The translations under genes and the position numbers were made by a program. The notes beneath the pieces were generated by a model, which saw nothing but the letters and a program-made list of their open reading frames with translations, was not told where the DNA came from and did no database searches. A DNA stretch of 64,000 bases from JAUIAS01 sp030425395. Lineage in GTDB: Bacteria > Pseudomonadota > Alphaproteobacteria > Rhodobacterales > Rhodobacteraceae. The stretch's first letter is position 1. Each line of letters begins with the position of its first letter. Positions 25,372-34,228 of this stretch are shown in pieces. The DNA lies in NCBI GenBank assembly GCA_043553855.1, contig CP121336.1, forward strand, positions 2,108,001-2,172,000, read 5' to 3'.

Positions 25372-28184
25372 TTTCCGACTTTCCACTTCAATTCCTTTGG
25401 CCCTGTCCCGACCGGCGATTTGATCGGGGCAAAGGCAGGTTTGCTTTCATCCGGGGCTTGGGCCTTTTCGATCCGAACCTTGAGATCGAACCAAGCCGCC
25501 TGACCCGTTACCGGATCAGAGTTGGCCCAACGCAGCCCGTCGCCCTTGGGCGGCAGGAGTTCGTGGATCAGATGGTTGAGCAGAAAGCCCTTGGTCGCTT
25601 CGGGGGCATCTTCGCTAAGCGCCCAGGCCCCTTTGCGTTTGCCGATGGCGTTCCACGTCCAGACCGTGTTTTCGTTCAGCGCGGCCATCTCCATAACGGG
25701 CACTGTGATTTCTCCATGCGGGGATGTCACCCGCGCCCAGTCACCATCGCTCAGCCCGTTGTCGCGCATCAGCTTGGTGGGCAGATACAACGGATTGTGC
25801 CCGTGCAGTTGGCGCAGCCATGCGTTCTGCGACCCCCAAGAATGATACATTGCCATTGGTCGCTGAGTCAGCGCGGTGATGGGGAATTCTTCGCCGTGAT
25901 TGTCGGGTGCCGGGTCATACCAGATCGGTAGCGGATCCAGCTTTTCACGGATTCGCGCGCGCAGATGGTCGGGGGGCTGACGGTCGCCTTTTCCTTCGGC
26001 GGCAAGCTGGAACCGGCGAAGCGGTTCGCTCCACAGGTTAAAGAGATAGGGCTGCGGGCTGTCATACAGGCCCATTTGCACAGCCCAGTCCTGATAATCT
26101 GCGTTCCAGGGCTTGTAGTACTGGGCACCGTGGGGGATGTGGCCGACCCAAAAGCCGCCGTTTTCGATATAGCGATCAAGTTGTTCGCTGTTCTTGGCAC
26201 CGCGCCCGAACTCATCGCCGTCGCCGCGCCACCCAGACAGTGGCCCGATCCCGGGCTTGCGTTCGTGGTTCACGATGTAGTCGGCATAGTCGGTGTATTT
26301 GGCGGCTCCTGTGTCATCAGTGAACCCCGGCAGGCCCATCTTGTTGGCCAATTGGATGAGCACGGTCTGGAACCCTCGAACATCGCGGTCGGGTTCGATG
26401 ACAGGCCATCGGATCGCATCGGCTGCCGCGTCAGCTTCGCAGATCGGACGATCCAGAAGCGAGATACAGTCGTGGCGTTCCAAATATGTGGTGTCGGGCA
26501 GGATCAGGTCTGCGTAAGCGACCATTTCTGACGAATAGGCATCGGAATAGATGATGCGTGGAATGACGTAATTCCCATTTTCGTCTTTATCCGTCAGCAT
26601 ATCCATGACGCTGCGCGTGTTCATCGACGAATTCCACGACATGTTCGCCATGTACATAAACAGCGTGTCGATTTTGTAGGGATCACCCGCATGGGCATTC
26701 GAGATAACCATGTGCATCATCCCATGCGCCGACATCGGGTTTTCCCATGAAAACGCCTTGTCGATGCGGGCGGGCGATCCGTCCTCTTTCAACGCAAGGT
26801 CTTGGGGACCGTGCACGAACCCAAGATGCGGCCCGTTCAAAGGCTTGCCCGGTGTTACGCCGCAATGGGGTTTTGGGTGTGCTTCTGGGGGTTTGGGATA
26901 AGGGGGTTTGAAGCGAAACCCGCCCGGCACTTCGACCGTGCCGAGGATGATCTGAAGAACATGCAGCGCACGGCAGGTCTGAAAGCCGTTGGCATGGGCC
27001 GAAATCCCGCGCATGGAGTGAAACGAAACGGGTCGCCCGGTCATCGTCTTGTGGGTCTCGCCGCGGAAATCCGTCCATTCGGTATCAAGGCTGATCGCTT
27101 CGTCAAAGGCGACACGGGCGATTTCGCCGGCAATCGCGCGGATGCGCGTGGCTGGGATGCCGCATCGCTCGGCAACGGCTTCGGGCGCGTATTCTGAGGA
27201 CAGATAGCGCTCTGCCATATGCTGGAACACTGTGCGATGAGCGACGCCGTCCACTTCATGCGTGGCCCCAAGATCCGGCCGAACACCCTTTTGGTCGAAA
27301 GGTGTGGGCTTGCCTGTGGTCCGGTCGATCACCAGAAGTTTGCCCGCATCGTCACGCAGCAACAAACCGTGTTCATCCGATTCCGGATCGGCATTGACCA
27401 GACAAGGGGCATTGGTGAACTGGCTCAGATAGGTCAGGTCAATCTTGCCTGCCTTCATCAGGGTATGGATCAAGGACAAGATGAACAGACCGTCTGTGCC
27501 GGGCGTGATTCCGACCCAATCATCTGCTACCGCATTATAACCGGTGCGGATCGGGTTGACTCCGATAACGCGCGCTCCGCGCGCCTTGATCTTGCCGATG
27601 CCCATCTTGATCGGGTTACTGTCGTGGTCTTCTGCGACGCCGAACAGCATGAACAGCTTTGTATGGTCCCAATCGGGCTGACCAAATTCCCAGAACGCGC
27701 CACCCATCGTGTAGATGCCAGCTGCCGCCATGTTGACCGAACAGAAACCGCCGTGGGCCGCATAGTTCGGCGTTCCGAAGTTCTGCGCCCAGAAGGATGT
27801 AAAGCTTTGCGATTGGTCACGCCCCGTAAAGAAGGCCAGCTTTTCCGGCGCGCTTTGGCGTAGCGGCTCCAGCCAACTTACGGCAAGGTCCAGGGCTTCT
27901 TCCCAGGAGATTTCCTCAAACTGGCCTGACCCGCGCGGGCCGACGCGTTTCAGCGGTGCCTTCAGGCGGGACGGTGCGTTGACTTGCATGATCCCCGCGC
28001 TGCCCTTGGCGCATAATACGCCCTTGTTCACAGGGTGATCGCGATTGCCCTCAATATACGCGACCTTGCCGTCTTTGAGATGCACGTTGATCCCACAGCG
28101 ACAAGCGCACATGTAGCAGGTTGTCTTACGCACTTCGTCTGAAACTTTGGGTGACAGATCTAGTTGTGGCTGGCGATGCGCCAT
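25368..28184 (-). CDS. soeA: Molybdopterin oxidoreductase, cytoplasmic sulfite dehydrogenase catalytic subunit
   Basis: 938 residues of the DMSO reductase superfamily. The N-terminal 4Fe-4S ligands are C23, C26, C30 and C58 (TTCYMCACRC, GVLCAKG). The molybdopterin domains follow, with GINVHLKDGKVAYIEGNRDH and a C-terminal beta-barrel (NDNGLSDGDW-like dinucleotide-binding region). There is no twin-arginine signal, which fits the cytoplasmic SoeABC enzyme oxidising sulfite to sulfate with quinone as acceptor. The sulfite exporter gene tauE lies just upstream in the same direction and the taurine genes are nearby. Polysulfide or arsenate reductase-like activity is the main alternative, made unlikely by context. 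Confidence 0.87.
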   Translation of the reverse strand: MAHRQPQLDLSPKVSDEVRKTTCYMCACRCGINVHLKDGKVAYIEGNRDHPVNKGVLCAKGSAGIMQVNAPSRLKAPLKRVGPRGSGQFEEISWEEALDLAVSWLEPLRQSAPEKLAFFTGRDQSQSFTSFWAQNFGTPNYAAHGGFCSVNMAAAGIYTMGGAFWEFGQPDWDHTKLFMLFGVAEDHDSNPIKMGIGKIKARGARVIGVNPIRTGYNAVADDWVGITPGTDGLFILSLIHTLMKAGKIDLTYLSQFTNAPCLVNADPESDEHGLLLRDDAGKLLVIDRTTGKPTPFDQKGVRPDLGATHEVDGVAHRTVFQHMAERYLSSEYAPEAVAERCGIPATRIRAIAGEIARVAFDEAISLDTEWTDFRGETHKTMTGRPVSFHSMRGISAHANGFQTCRALHVLQIILGTVEVPGGFRFKPPYPKPPEAHPKPHCGVTPGKPLNGPHLGFVHGPQDLALKEDGSPARIDKAFSWENPMSAHGMMHMVISNAHAGDPYKIDTLFMYMANMSWNSSMNTRSVMDMLTDKDENGNYVIPRIIYSDAYSSEMVAYADLILPDTTYLERHDCISLLDRPICEADAAADAIRWPVIEPDRDVRGFQTVLIQLANKMGLPGFTDDTGAAKYTDYADYIVNHERKPGIGPLSGWRGDGDEFGRGAKNSEQLDRYIENGGFWVGHIPHGAQYYKPWNADYQDWAVQMGLYDSPQPYLFNLWSEPLRRFQLAAEGKGDRQPPDHLRARIREKLDPLPIWYDPAPDNHGEEFPITALTQRPMAMYHSWGSQNAWLRQLHGHNPLYLPTKLMRDNGLSDGDWARVTSPHGEITVPVMEMAALNENTVWTWNAIGKRKGAWALSEDAPEATKGFLLNHLIHELLPPKGDGLRWANSDPVTGQAAWFDLKVRIEKAQAPDESKPAFAPIKSPVGTGPKELKWKVGK

Positions 28185-28215
28185 GCGGCCTCTCCCTCAA
28201 GTTTGGCAAACGGTC

Positions 28216-28247
28216 TTGCACTTTGACGGTCAATGCAAGCGCTTTCA
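28216..28247. promoter_or_regulatory. Overlapping dyads upstream of soeA, including a LacI-type operator
   Basis: TGCAAGCGCTTTCA at 28234-28247 fits the LacI/GalR family pattern TGNAANCGNTTNCA on the opposite strand and is nearly palindromic around CG. It overlaps a second imperfect dyad, TTGCA-CT-TTGAC-G-GTCAA-TGCAA, at 28216-28238. The sites lie 32-63 bases before the soeA ATG in the 145-base gap after tauE, a position suited to a separate, controlled soeABC promoter. The regulator is unknown. Confidence 0.45.
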
Positions 28248-28329
28248 TCGGTGAAAACAGCCTCGGAAAGCGGTTCCCTGTCATTATTTTGGCGTGACGG
28301 ATGCCACTCTGCAATGTGATCTGGTCCGA

Positions 28330-29085
28330 TCATGCCGCCAACCCCATGCGTATCAGGCCCATACCCGCCAACCCCATGAGCAGCACGAGGCAGGCGGGTT
28401 TGTAGTAAGGTTCCCACGCGGGTCTGAAAAGTTTCGCGCCGATCCAGACACCTGCCAATGTTGGAAGGGCAAAGACTGCTCCGCGCAGTGTGCTTTGCAT
28501 CGTCATGACGCCAAAAAGCTGGAGATAGACGAAACCACCCGCCGACCCGGCGAACAGGATGATGACCAGCGTGCCGCGCATGGCCCGTGCCGCGTCGCCG
28601 CGCGCCAGAACATAAAGCGCAACGATCATGCCGCCGACATTGCCCAGACCAGTGGCGATCCCGGCAAAGAATCCCGCGGCGATTGTTCCCGGTTTGCTGT
28701 TCAGACCGGGAACACGCACCCGCAACAATTGCAGTGCAGCCAACCCAAGGATCATCGACAATACAACGTTTCGGGACGTGTCCACCGGCATCGTCGTGGT
28801 AAGAGCCAGCCCGATAGGCAAACCCACCCAAGTGCCCGTCACGAGTAACAGCGCCAGCGGAATATCCGCATCCTTGGCCGATGCGCGGGCCAGAAACAGG
28901 CTTGCCACCAGTTCGAGCAGCCACAGCATGGGGATGAGTTCAACCGGAGGCAGGCGCCATGTCGCCGCCGACATGACCAGAGCCGATAACGCAAAGCCAG
29001 AGAACCCACGCACCAGACCGGCCCCGAAGCAGATCAAAGCAATCAGCGCAACATCGCCAACATCAAGTCCAAGCGCAGGGATCAT
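28330..29085 (-). CDS. tauE: TauE/SafE family sulfite exporter
   Basis: 251 residues, about eight membrane helices in two TauE/SafE repeats, with FGAGLVRGFSGFALSALVMS near residue 20 and AGFFAGIATGLGNVGGMIVA near residue 145 as the paired glycine-rich signatures. The family exports sulfite or takes up sulfonates or sulfoacetate; between a sulfite dehydrogenase and taurine genes, sulfite export is the best reading. Its ATG overlaps the stop of the citrate synthase gene by four bases. Confidence 0.85.
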   Translation of the reverse strand: MIPALGLDVGDVALIALICFGAGLVRGFSGFALSALVMSAATWRLPPVELIPMLWLLELVASLFLARASAKDADIPLALLLVTGTWVGLPIGLALTTTMPVDTSRNVVLSMILGLAALQLLRVRVPGLNSKPGTIAAGFFAGIATGLGNVGGMIVALYVLARGDAARAMRGTLVIILFAGSAGGFVYLQLFGVMTMQSTLRGAVFALPTLAGVWIGAKLFRPAWEPYYKPACLVLLMGLAGMGLIRMGLAA

Positions 29086-30218
29086 CCGCGATCCGCAATC
29101 GAAACATAGTCCCGCATATCCGGCCCGTTATAGAGTGTAAGCGGGCGGATCAGAATGTTCTGGCGTTGCTGCTCAAGACATTGAATGATCCAGCCGGGCA
29201 TACGCCCGATGGCAAAAATCGGGACATACAGGTCCATCGGAATACCATGCAATTGGTAAATGACGCCTGAGTAAAAATCGACATTCACGTTCAGCCCGTG
29301 GCGGGAATAGGGCTTCATCGCTTCAACGACGCCCTGAAGGATCGCATACCATTCCGGTGCGCCCATTTCTTCGCCCAGTTTGCGCACACCGTCGCGCATG
29401 TGGCGCGCACGAGGGTCTTCGGCACGATAAACGCGGTGGCCAAATCCGGTCACAGCTTCGCGCGCGGCACGCTTGGCTTTCACGTATTCGGCGGCTTTTT
29501 CGGGGCTGCCAATTTCGTGAACCATTTTCATCACGTCCTCGGCGGCTCCCCCGTGGGCAGGTCCGGCCAGCGTGGACAAGGCGGTAACAATCGCGCCATG
29601 CAGGTTGGCCTCGGTGCCCACCGTTACGCGTGCGGCGAATGAGGACGCATTCGCTCCGTGTTCTGCGTGCAGAATAAAATCCACATCCGCAAGTCGTGCG
29701 GCATCCTCGGACGGCTTTTCCCCCTTGAGCATCCAAAGCCAGTTTGCGGCGTGGGACAACGCAGGATCGGCGGCAACGGGCGTGCGTCCGTTTCGGATGG
29801 CTTCATGCGCAGCGATGATCATCGGAACCTGTGCAGTCAGACGGATACCGTTGCGGATGAACGCCTCTTCCCCGGTTTGCTGGCTGTCGGTTTCCAGAGC
29901 GGCCAGAGCAGACACCGCAGTGCGCAAGACATCCATCGGGTGGCCATCCTTGCATGACGCGATGATGTCGAACACCGCATCGGGCAGGGTCCGAGCGGCC
30001 TTGAGCGCGGCATCGAAATCGGCAAGCTGGCCAGCGGTCGGCAATTCGCCATTAATCAGCAGGTAACAGACTTCTTCAAAGGTGGATTTGGTCGCCAGAT
30101 CGTGGATCGAATAACCACGATAGCTCAATTCACCCTTGGCTCCATCAATGTGGCTCACGCCCGAGCGTTCGAAATAGACGCCCTTTAGGCCCCGGTTGAT
30201 CTTGACGGTGTCGGTCAT
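29082..30218 (-). CDS. Citrate synthase / 2-methylcitrate synthase family protein
   Basis: 378 residues, the short bacterial type. KGVYFERSGVSHIDGAKGEL opens the protein, and the catalytic histidines appear in HAEHGANASSFAARV and GFGHRVYRAEDPRARHM, with the aspartate in NVDFYSGVIYQLHGIP. It condenses acetyl-CoA with oxaloacetate, or propionyl-CoA in the PrpC variant. AAGGAGCC before 30218 sets the start. It heads the operon that continues with tauE and soeABC, so it may draw off acetyl-CoA formed from taurine carbon. It stands head to head with pta, only 36 bases apart. Confidence 0.85.
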   Translation of the reverse strand: MTDTVKINRGLKGVYFERSGVSHIDGAKGELSYRGYSIHDLATKSTFEEVCYLLINGELPTAGQLADFDAALKAARTLPDAVFDIIASCKDGHPMDVLRTAVSALAALETDSQQTGEEAFIRNGIRLTAQVPMIIAAHEAIRNGRTPVAADPALSHAANWLWMLKGEKPSEDAARLADVDFILHAEHGANASSFAARVTVGTEANLHGAIVTALSTLAGPAHGGAAEDVMKMVHEIGSPEKAAEYVKAKRAAREAVTGFGHRVYRAEDPRARHMRDGVRKLGEEMGAPEWYAILQGVVEAMKPYSRHGLNVNVDFYSGVIYQLHGIPMDLYVPIFAIGRMPGWIIQCLEQQRQNILIRPLTLYNGPDMRDYVSIADRG

Positions 30219-30254
30219 TGATGGCTCCTTCTTTCCAAACAGGCGGAGGTTTTC

Positions 30255-31106
30255 ATGAATACGCTGGATCGGGCGCGGACGATAGCAAAAGGCAGAATGG
30301 CCAAAGTAGTGTTCCCCGAATGGGACGATCCCCGCGTTGCCCAAGCAGTGGCGATTCTGCGCCAGCAGGAATTGTGCGAACCGGTGCCGTTGGCTGAACC
30401 CGATGATGCGCAGGTTGCGGCTCTGGTCGAGCGGCGCGGTGCCAAGGAAGGACTGGCCCGCAGGATGTTGACGCGCCCCTTGATGCGCGCGGCCGCAATG
30501 GTCAGCGCGCGGCAGGCTGACGTAATGGTCGCCGGTGCGGACAGTCCCACCCGCCGCGTGATCGAAGCCGCGTCGCTGGCCATTGGGCTGGCTCCGAACG
30601 TCAGCGTGCCGTCGTCGTTCTTCCTGATGGTCCTGCCCGATGGGAGCGAGTTTGTCTTTGCGGATTGCGCTGTGAACACCAATCCTGATGCGGCTGCTCT
30701 CGAAGCGATTGCACGGGCGTCACACAGTTCGGCGCAAGCGCTTTGTGGGCGTGCGGATGTTGCTCTTTTGTCGTTTTCCTCAGGCACCAGCGGTTCGGGT
30801 GACAGTGTGGACATGGTCCGCGCCGTAGCCGAGGCGACGGGCTTTGTCGGTCCGGTGCAGGCGGACGCAGCCCTGAACGCAACCATCGCGTCAAAAAAGG
30901 GTATGGGCGCAGGCCATGCGAATGTACTGGTCTTTCCGTCTCTGGATGCGGGAAACATAGCATACAAGCTGGTGCAGGAACTCGCTGGCGCACAGGCTAT
31001 CGGGCCGATGCTGCAAGGCTTTGCGCGTCCGGTCTGTGATCTGTCTCGCGGCGCAAGTGTCGACGATATCGTCGCCTCGACCGTGCTGGCTGTGGCGATG
31101 GGATGA
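30255..31106 (+). CDS. pta: Phosphate acetyltransferase
   Basis: 283 residues, only the catalytic PTA_PTB domain; the N-terminal DRTGG and AAA-like regions of long Pta proteins are missing, as in Pta from Xsc-containing bacteria. MAKVVFPEWDDPRVAQAV, ADVALLSFSSGTSGSGDSVD, GPVQADAALN and ANVLVFPSLDAGNIAYKLVQ are the conserved blocks. It converts acetyl phosphate from Xsc and CoA to acetyl-CoA. GGAGG lies six bases before ATG. It is convergent with ackA, stops four bases apart. Confidence 0.92.
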   Translation: MNTLDRARTIAKGRMAKVVFPEWDDPRVAQAVAILRQQELCEPVPLAEPDDAQVAALVERRGAKEGLARRMLTRPLMRAAAMVSARQADVMVAGADSPTRRVIEAASLAIGLAPNVSVPSSFFLMVLPDGSEFVFADCAVNTNPDAAALEAIARASHSSAQALCGRADVALLSFSSGTSGSGDSVDMVRAVAEATGFVGPVQADAALNATIASKKGMGAGHANVLVFPSLDAGNIAYKLVQELAGAQAIGPMLQGFARPVCDLSRGASVDDIVASTVLAVAMG

Positions 31107-31110
31107 TCCA

Positions 31111-32271
31111 TCACGCCGCCTGCAACAGGCTATGCGCATCCATTGCGATCATGCGCTCTTCTTCGGCGCGAACGATCCACGCTGTGACAGGGCTATTGTC
31201 GGTGTGCAGGCGTGGCGCATTGCGGTCATTGAAATCGGGGTGAGCCCGCAGCCCGGTCCATTCCAGCCCACGCAAAATCCTGGCCCGGATCGTGTGTGCG
31301 TTTTCGCCAATCCCGCCGGTAAAGGCGACCGCGTCGATCCCCTCCATCGCGGCAATCAGGCTTCCGGCATGGCGGAGCGTCCAATAACAGAAGTGTTCAA
31401 CGGCAAAGGCGCTGTCCGCCGACGGATCAAGCATCAGGTTTCGCATGTCCGATTTGCCCCCCGACAGCCCGAGAAGCCCGCTTTCGTGATTGAGAATCGC
31501 CTTGGTCCGTTCGAGGCCATTGTCCTCGACCAGCCGCAAGACGGCATTCGCGTCGATCCCGCCTGATCGCGTGCCCATGGTCAGACCGTCCAGCGGCGAA
31601 TACCCCATCGTGGTGGCTACCGATTTGCCATTGAGGATCGCGCAGAGCGATGCGCCGTTGCCCAAGTGAAACGCCAGCAGCCGAGATGGGAGTGGCGTGC
31701 CTGACACCTGCGGCAAACGCCGGACCAACGACGCATAGCTCAGCCCGTGAAACCCATAACGACGGATGCCTTTGGTTTCGATCATGCGTGGAATGGCATA
31801 CCGGGTGGCGACATCAGGATTGGTGGCGTGAAAGGCCGTGTCAAAGCTGGCGAACTGCGGCAGGTCCGGTGCCAGCTCGGCCAGCGTGTCAATTGCTGAC
31901 AGGTTATGCGGGTTGTGCAGCGGTGCCAGTGGCGTGCAACTGGCGATTTCGGCGCGGGTTTGCGGTGTCAGCTGAACCGGGGCCGACAGCTTGTGCCCGC
32001 CGTGAACGACACGATGCGCCGCGGCCCGCAACTGGCCCGGCGCGATACCGCGGGCCTCAAGGGATGCAAGAATCGCCTGAAGCGCTGCACGATGGTCGAT
32101 CAGCGGGCAGTCGTGTGTTTCATCGCCGATGCGCAGGCGGGATGCTCCGCCGATCGCCTCGGCGATACCGGACAGGCGTTCATTCAGGTCATCGTCAAAC
32201 AGCGCGAACTTGATGGAAGACGACCCGGCGTTCAGCACCAAAATGGCGTCGGAAACAACCGGGTCGTCCAT
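31111..32271 (-). CDS. ackA: Acetate kinase
   Basis: 386 residues of the acetokinase family. ILVLNAGSSSIKFALFDD binds phosphate at the N-terminus, RVVHGGHKLSAPV and FDTAFHATNPDVATRYAIPR hold substrate-binding residues, RRYGFHGLSYASLVRRL is the second signature, and FTGGIGENAHTIRARI is the adenosine loop. It interconverts acetyl phosphate and ADP with acetate and ATP. Its ATG follows the xsc stop by three bases, so the two are almost certainly co-transcribed; this would give ATP by substrate-level phosphorylation from sulfoacetaldehyde. Confidence 0.92.
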   Translation of the reverse strand: MDDPVVSDAILVLNAGSSSIKFALFDDDLNERLSGIAEAIGGASRLRIGDETHDCPLIDHRAALQAILASLEARGIAPGQLRAAAHRVVHGGHKLSAPVQLTPQTRAEIASCTPLAPLHNPHNLSAIDTLAELAPDLPQFASFDTAFHATNPDVATRYAIPRMIETKGIRRYGFHGLSYASLVRRLPQVSGTPLPSRLLAFHLGNGASLCAILNGKSVATTMGYSPLDGLTMGTRSGGIDANAVLRLVEDNGLERTKAILNHESGLLGLSGGKSDMRNLMLDPSADSAFAVEHFCYWTLRHAGSLIAAMEGIDAVAFTGGIGENAHTIRARILRGLEWTGLRAHPDFNDRNAPRLHTDNSPVTAWIVRAEEERMIAMDAHSLLQAA

Positions 32272-32274
32272 GGT

Positions 32275-34053
32275 TCAGACCTGCTGCGGGCGCATGTCCG
32301 CCGCGTCAATGCCGGCAACCTGCACCGGCTTTTTCATGGCGTCACGGCGGAACGGTTCACCAAGCTCCTGATTGATCATGGCTTCGATCAGGGTCGTCTT
32401 GCCATTCTCCATCTGGTCCTTGATTGCCTGCCTCAGTGCGGCGGTGAGTTCGTCCATTGTGCGTGCAACCACACCTTCAAGGCCGCAAGCTTTGGCGATA
32501 CCGGCATAGGACACCTGTTCGTCAAGCTCGGTCCCGACAAAGTTGTCGTCGAACCAAAGGGTCGAGTTCCGCTTTTCCGCACCCCATTGGTAATTGCGGA
32601 AAACAACTTGGGTGATGGGGGGCCATTCGCCGCGTCCGATTGCCGTGAGTTCGTTGACCGCGATGCCGAATGCACCATCCCCCGAGAAACCGACAACTGG
32701 CACGTCAGGGCACCCGATCTTTGCCCCGGCAACCGCCGGAAGGCCATAGCCGCAAGGGCCAAACAGGCCGGGTGCGAGGTATTTGCGGCCCTCGTCAAAG
32801 GACGGATAGGCATTGCCGATGGCGCAGTTGTTGCCAATGTCGGACGAAATGATGGCTTCCTTGGGAAGTGCACTCTGGATCGCGCGCCACGCCATGCGCG
32901 GGCTCATCCAATCCGGTTTGTCCGCGCGGGCGCGTTCGTTCCAGGTGGTGCCGGGGTCGTCTTCCTCGTGGGTCATTTCGGTCAGTTGCTGGGCCCAACG
33001 GGATTTGGTTTCTGCAATACGGTTGCGGCGTTCCGCGCGGCCTTCATCACCGGCGGTATCGGACAACTGAGCAAGAATCCCCTTGGCCACTTTCGCCGCG
33101 TCGCCGATGATGCCGACGCTTACCTTCTTGGTCAGGCCGATCCGGTCGGGGTTGATATCCACCTGAATGATTTTGGCATTCGCGGGCCAGTACTCCATTC
33201 CATAGCCGGGCAATGTGGAAAACGGATTCAGGCGTGTGCCCAGACACAGAACCACATCTGCATCCTTGATCAGCTCCATACCTGCCTTGGACCCGTTATA
33301 GCCCAATGGCCCGGCAAACAGCGGGTGTGATCCCGGAAAGGCGTCATTGTGCTGGTAGCCCACGCACACCGGTGCATCCAGCCGTTCTGCCAGCGCCATG
33401 GATGCCTCGATACCGCCCTTCGACAGAACCACGCCTGCGCCATTCAGCATCACCGGATTGCGTGCCTCAGACAGCAGTGCCGCCGCCGCCGCGACCGAGT
33501 TTTCACCACCCGAAGACATCTCGAACTCGATGGGCTCGGGGATCTCGATGTCGACGACCTGCGTCCAGAAATCGCGGGGAATGTTCAGCTGTGCAGGACC
33601 TGAGAGGCGCTTGGCTTGCGAAATGACGCGGGTCAGCACTTCGGCAACGCGGGACGGATCACGCACCTCTTCCTGATAGGCAACCATGTCTTCGAACAGT
33701 TTCATCTGTTCGACTTCTTGGAACCCGCCTTGCCCGATGGTCTTGTTTGCCGCCTGGGGTGTAACCAGCAACAAAGGTGTGTGGTTCCAGTAGGCGGTCT
33801 TAACAGCGGTGACGAAGTTTGTGATGCCGGGGCCGTTCTGGGCGATCATCATGCTCATCTTGCCGGTCGCGCGGGTGTAGCCATCGGACATCATGCCGGC
33901 GCTGCCTTCATGGGCACAGTCCCAAAAGGTGATCCCGGCGCGAGGGAACAGATCGGAAATCGGCATCATGGCGGATCCGATAATCCCAAATGCGTGTTCG
34001 ATACCGTGCCGCTGGAGCACTTTCACAAATGCTTCTTCAGTGGTCATCTTCAT
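32275..34053 (-). CDS. xsc: Sulfoacetaldehyde acetyltransferase
   Basis: 592 residues, a thiamine-diphosphate enzyme of the acetolactate synthase fold. MTTEEAFVKVLQRHGIEHAF, GIIGSAMMPISDLFPRAGI and FWDCAHEGSAGMMSDGYTRA are characteristic of Xsc rather than IlvB, and the ThDP/Mg motif GDGAFGIAVNEL is near residue 460. It cleaves sulfoacetaldehyde with phosphate to sulfite and acetyl phosphate. GGGGAG lies nine bases before the ATG. Followed directly by ackA. Confidence 0.95.
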   Translation of the reverse strand: MKMTTEEAFVKVLQRHGIEHAFGIIGSAMMPISDLFPRAGITFWDCAHEGSAGMMSDGYTRATGKMSMMIAQNGPGITNFVTAVKTAYWNHTPLLLVTPQAANKTIGQGGFQEVEQMKLFEDMVAYQEEVRDPSRVAEVLTRVISQAKRLSGPAQLNIPRDFWTQVVDIEIPEPIEFEMSSGGENSVAAAAALLSEARNPVMLNGAGVVLSKGGIEASMALAERLDAPVCVGYQHNDAFPGSHPLFAGPLGYNGSKAGMELIKDADVVLCLGTRLNPFSTLPGYGMEYWPANAKIIQVDINPDRIGLTKKVSVGIIGDAAKVAKGILAQLSDTAGDEGRAERRNRIAETKSRWAQQLTEMTHEEDDPGTTWNERARADKPDWMSPRMAWRAIQSALPKEAIISSDIGNNCAIGNAYPSFDEGRKYLAPGLFGPCGYGLPAVAGAKIGCPDVPVVGFSGDGAFGIAVNELTAIGRGEWPPITQVVFRNYQWGAEKRNSTLWFDDNFVGTELDEQVSYAGIAKACGLEGVVARTMDELTAALRQAIKDQMENGKTTLIEAMINQELGEPFRRDAMKKPVQVAGIDAADMRPQQV

Positions 34054-34228
34054 AGTCAGTCACTCCCCGTTGGTGGCTGGAAATCTGGAAATGGCCTGAT
34101 CGGCCCTGCCAAGTGCTTAGGCTGCGGCCTCGCCCCGCAATAGGGCCAAATCTGCGCTCAGATAGAGCCAGATTGCATGGGATCGTCTTTCTCTGTCATC
34201 AAATACCCCGGCAGCTGCAAGGGCGCGG

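Noticed and set aside
34077..34092. Tandem CTGGAAAT repeat just before xsc, considered as a TauR site
   Set aside because: It lacks the TGGAC core and lies only 24 bases from the start codon; likely chance.
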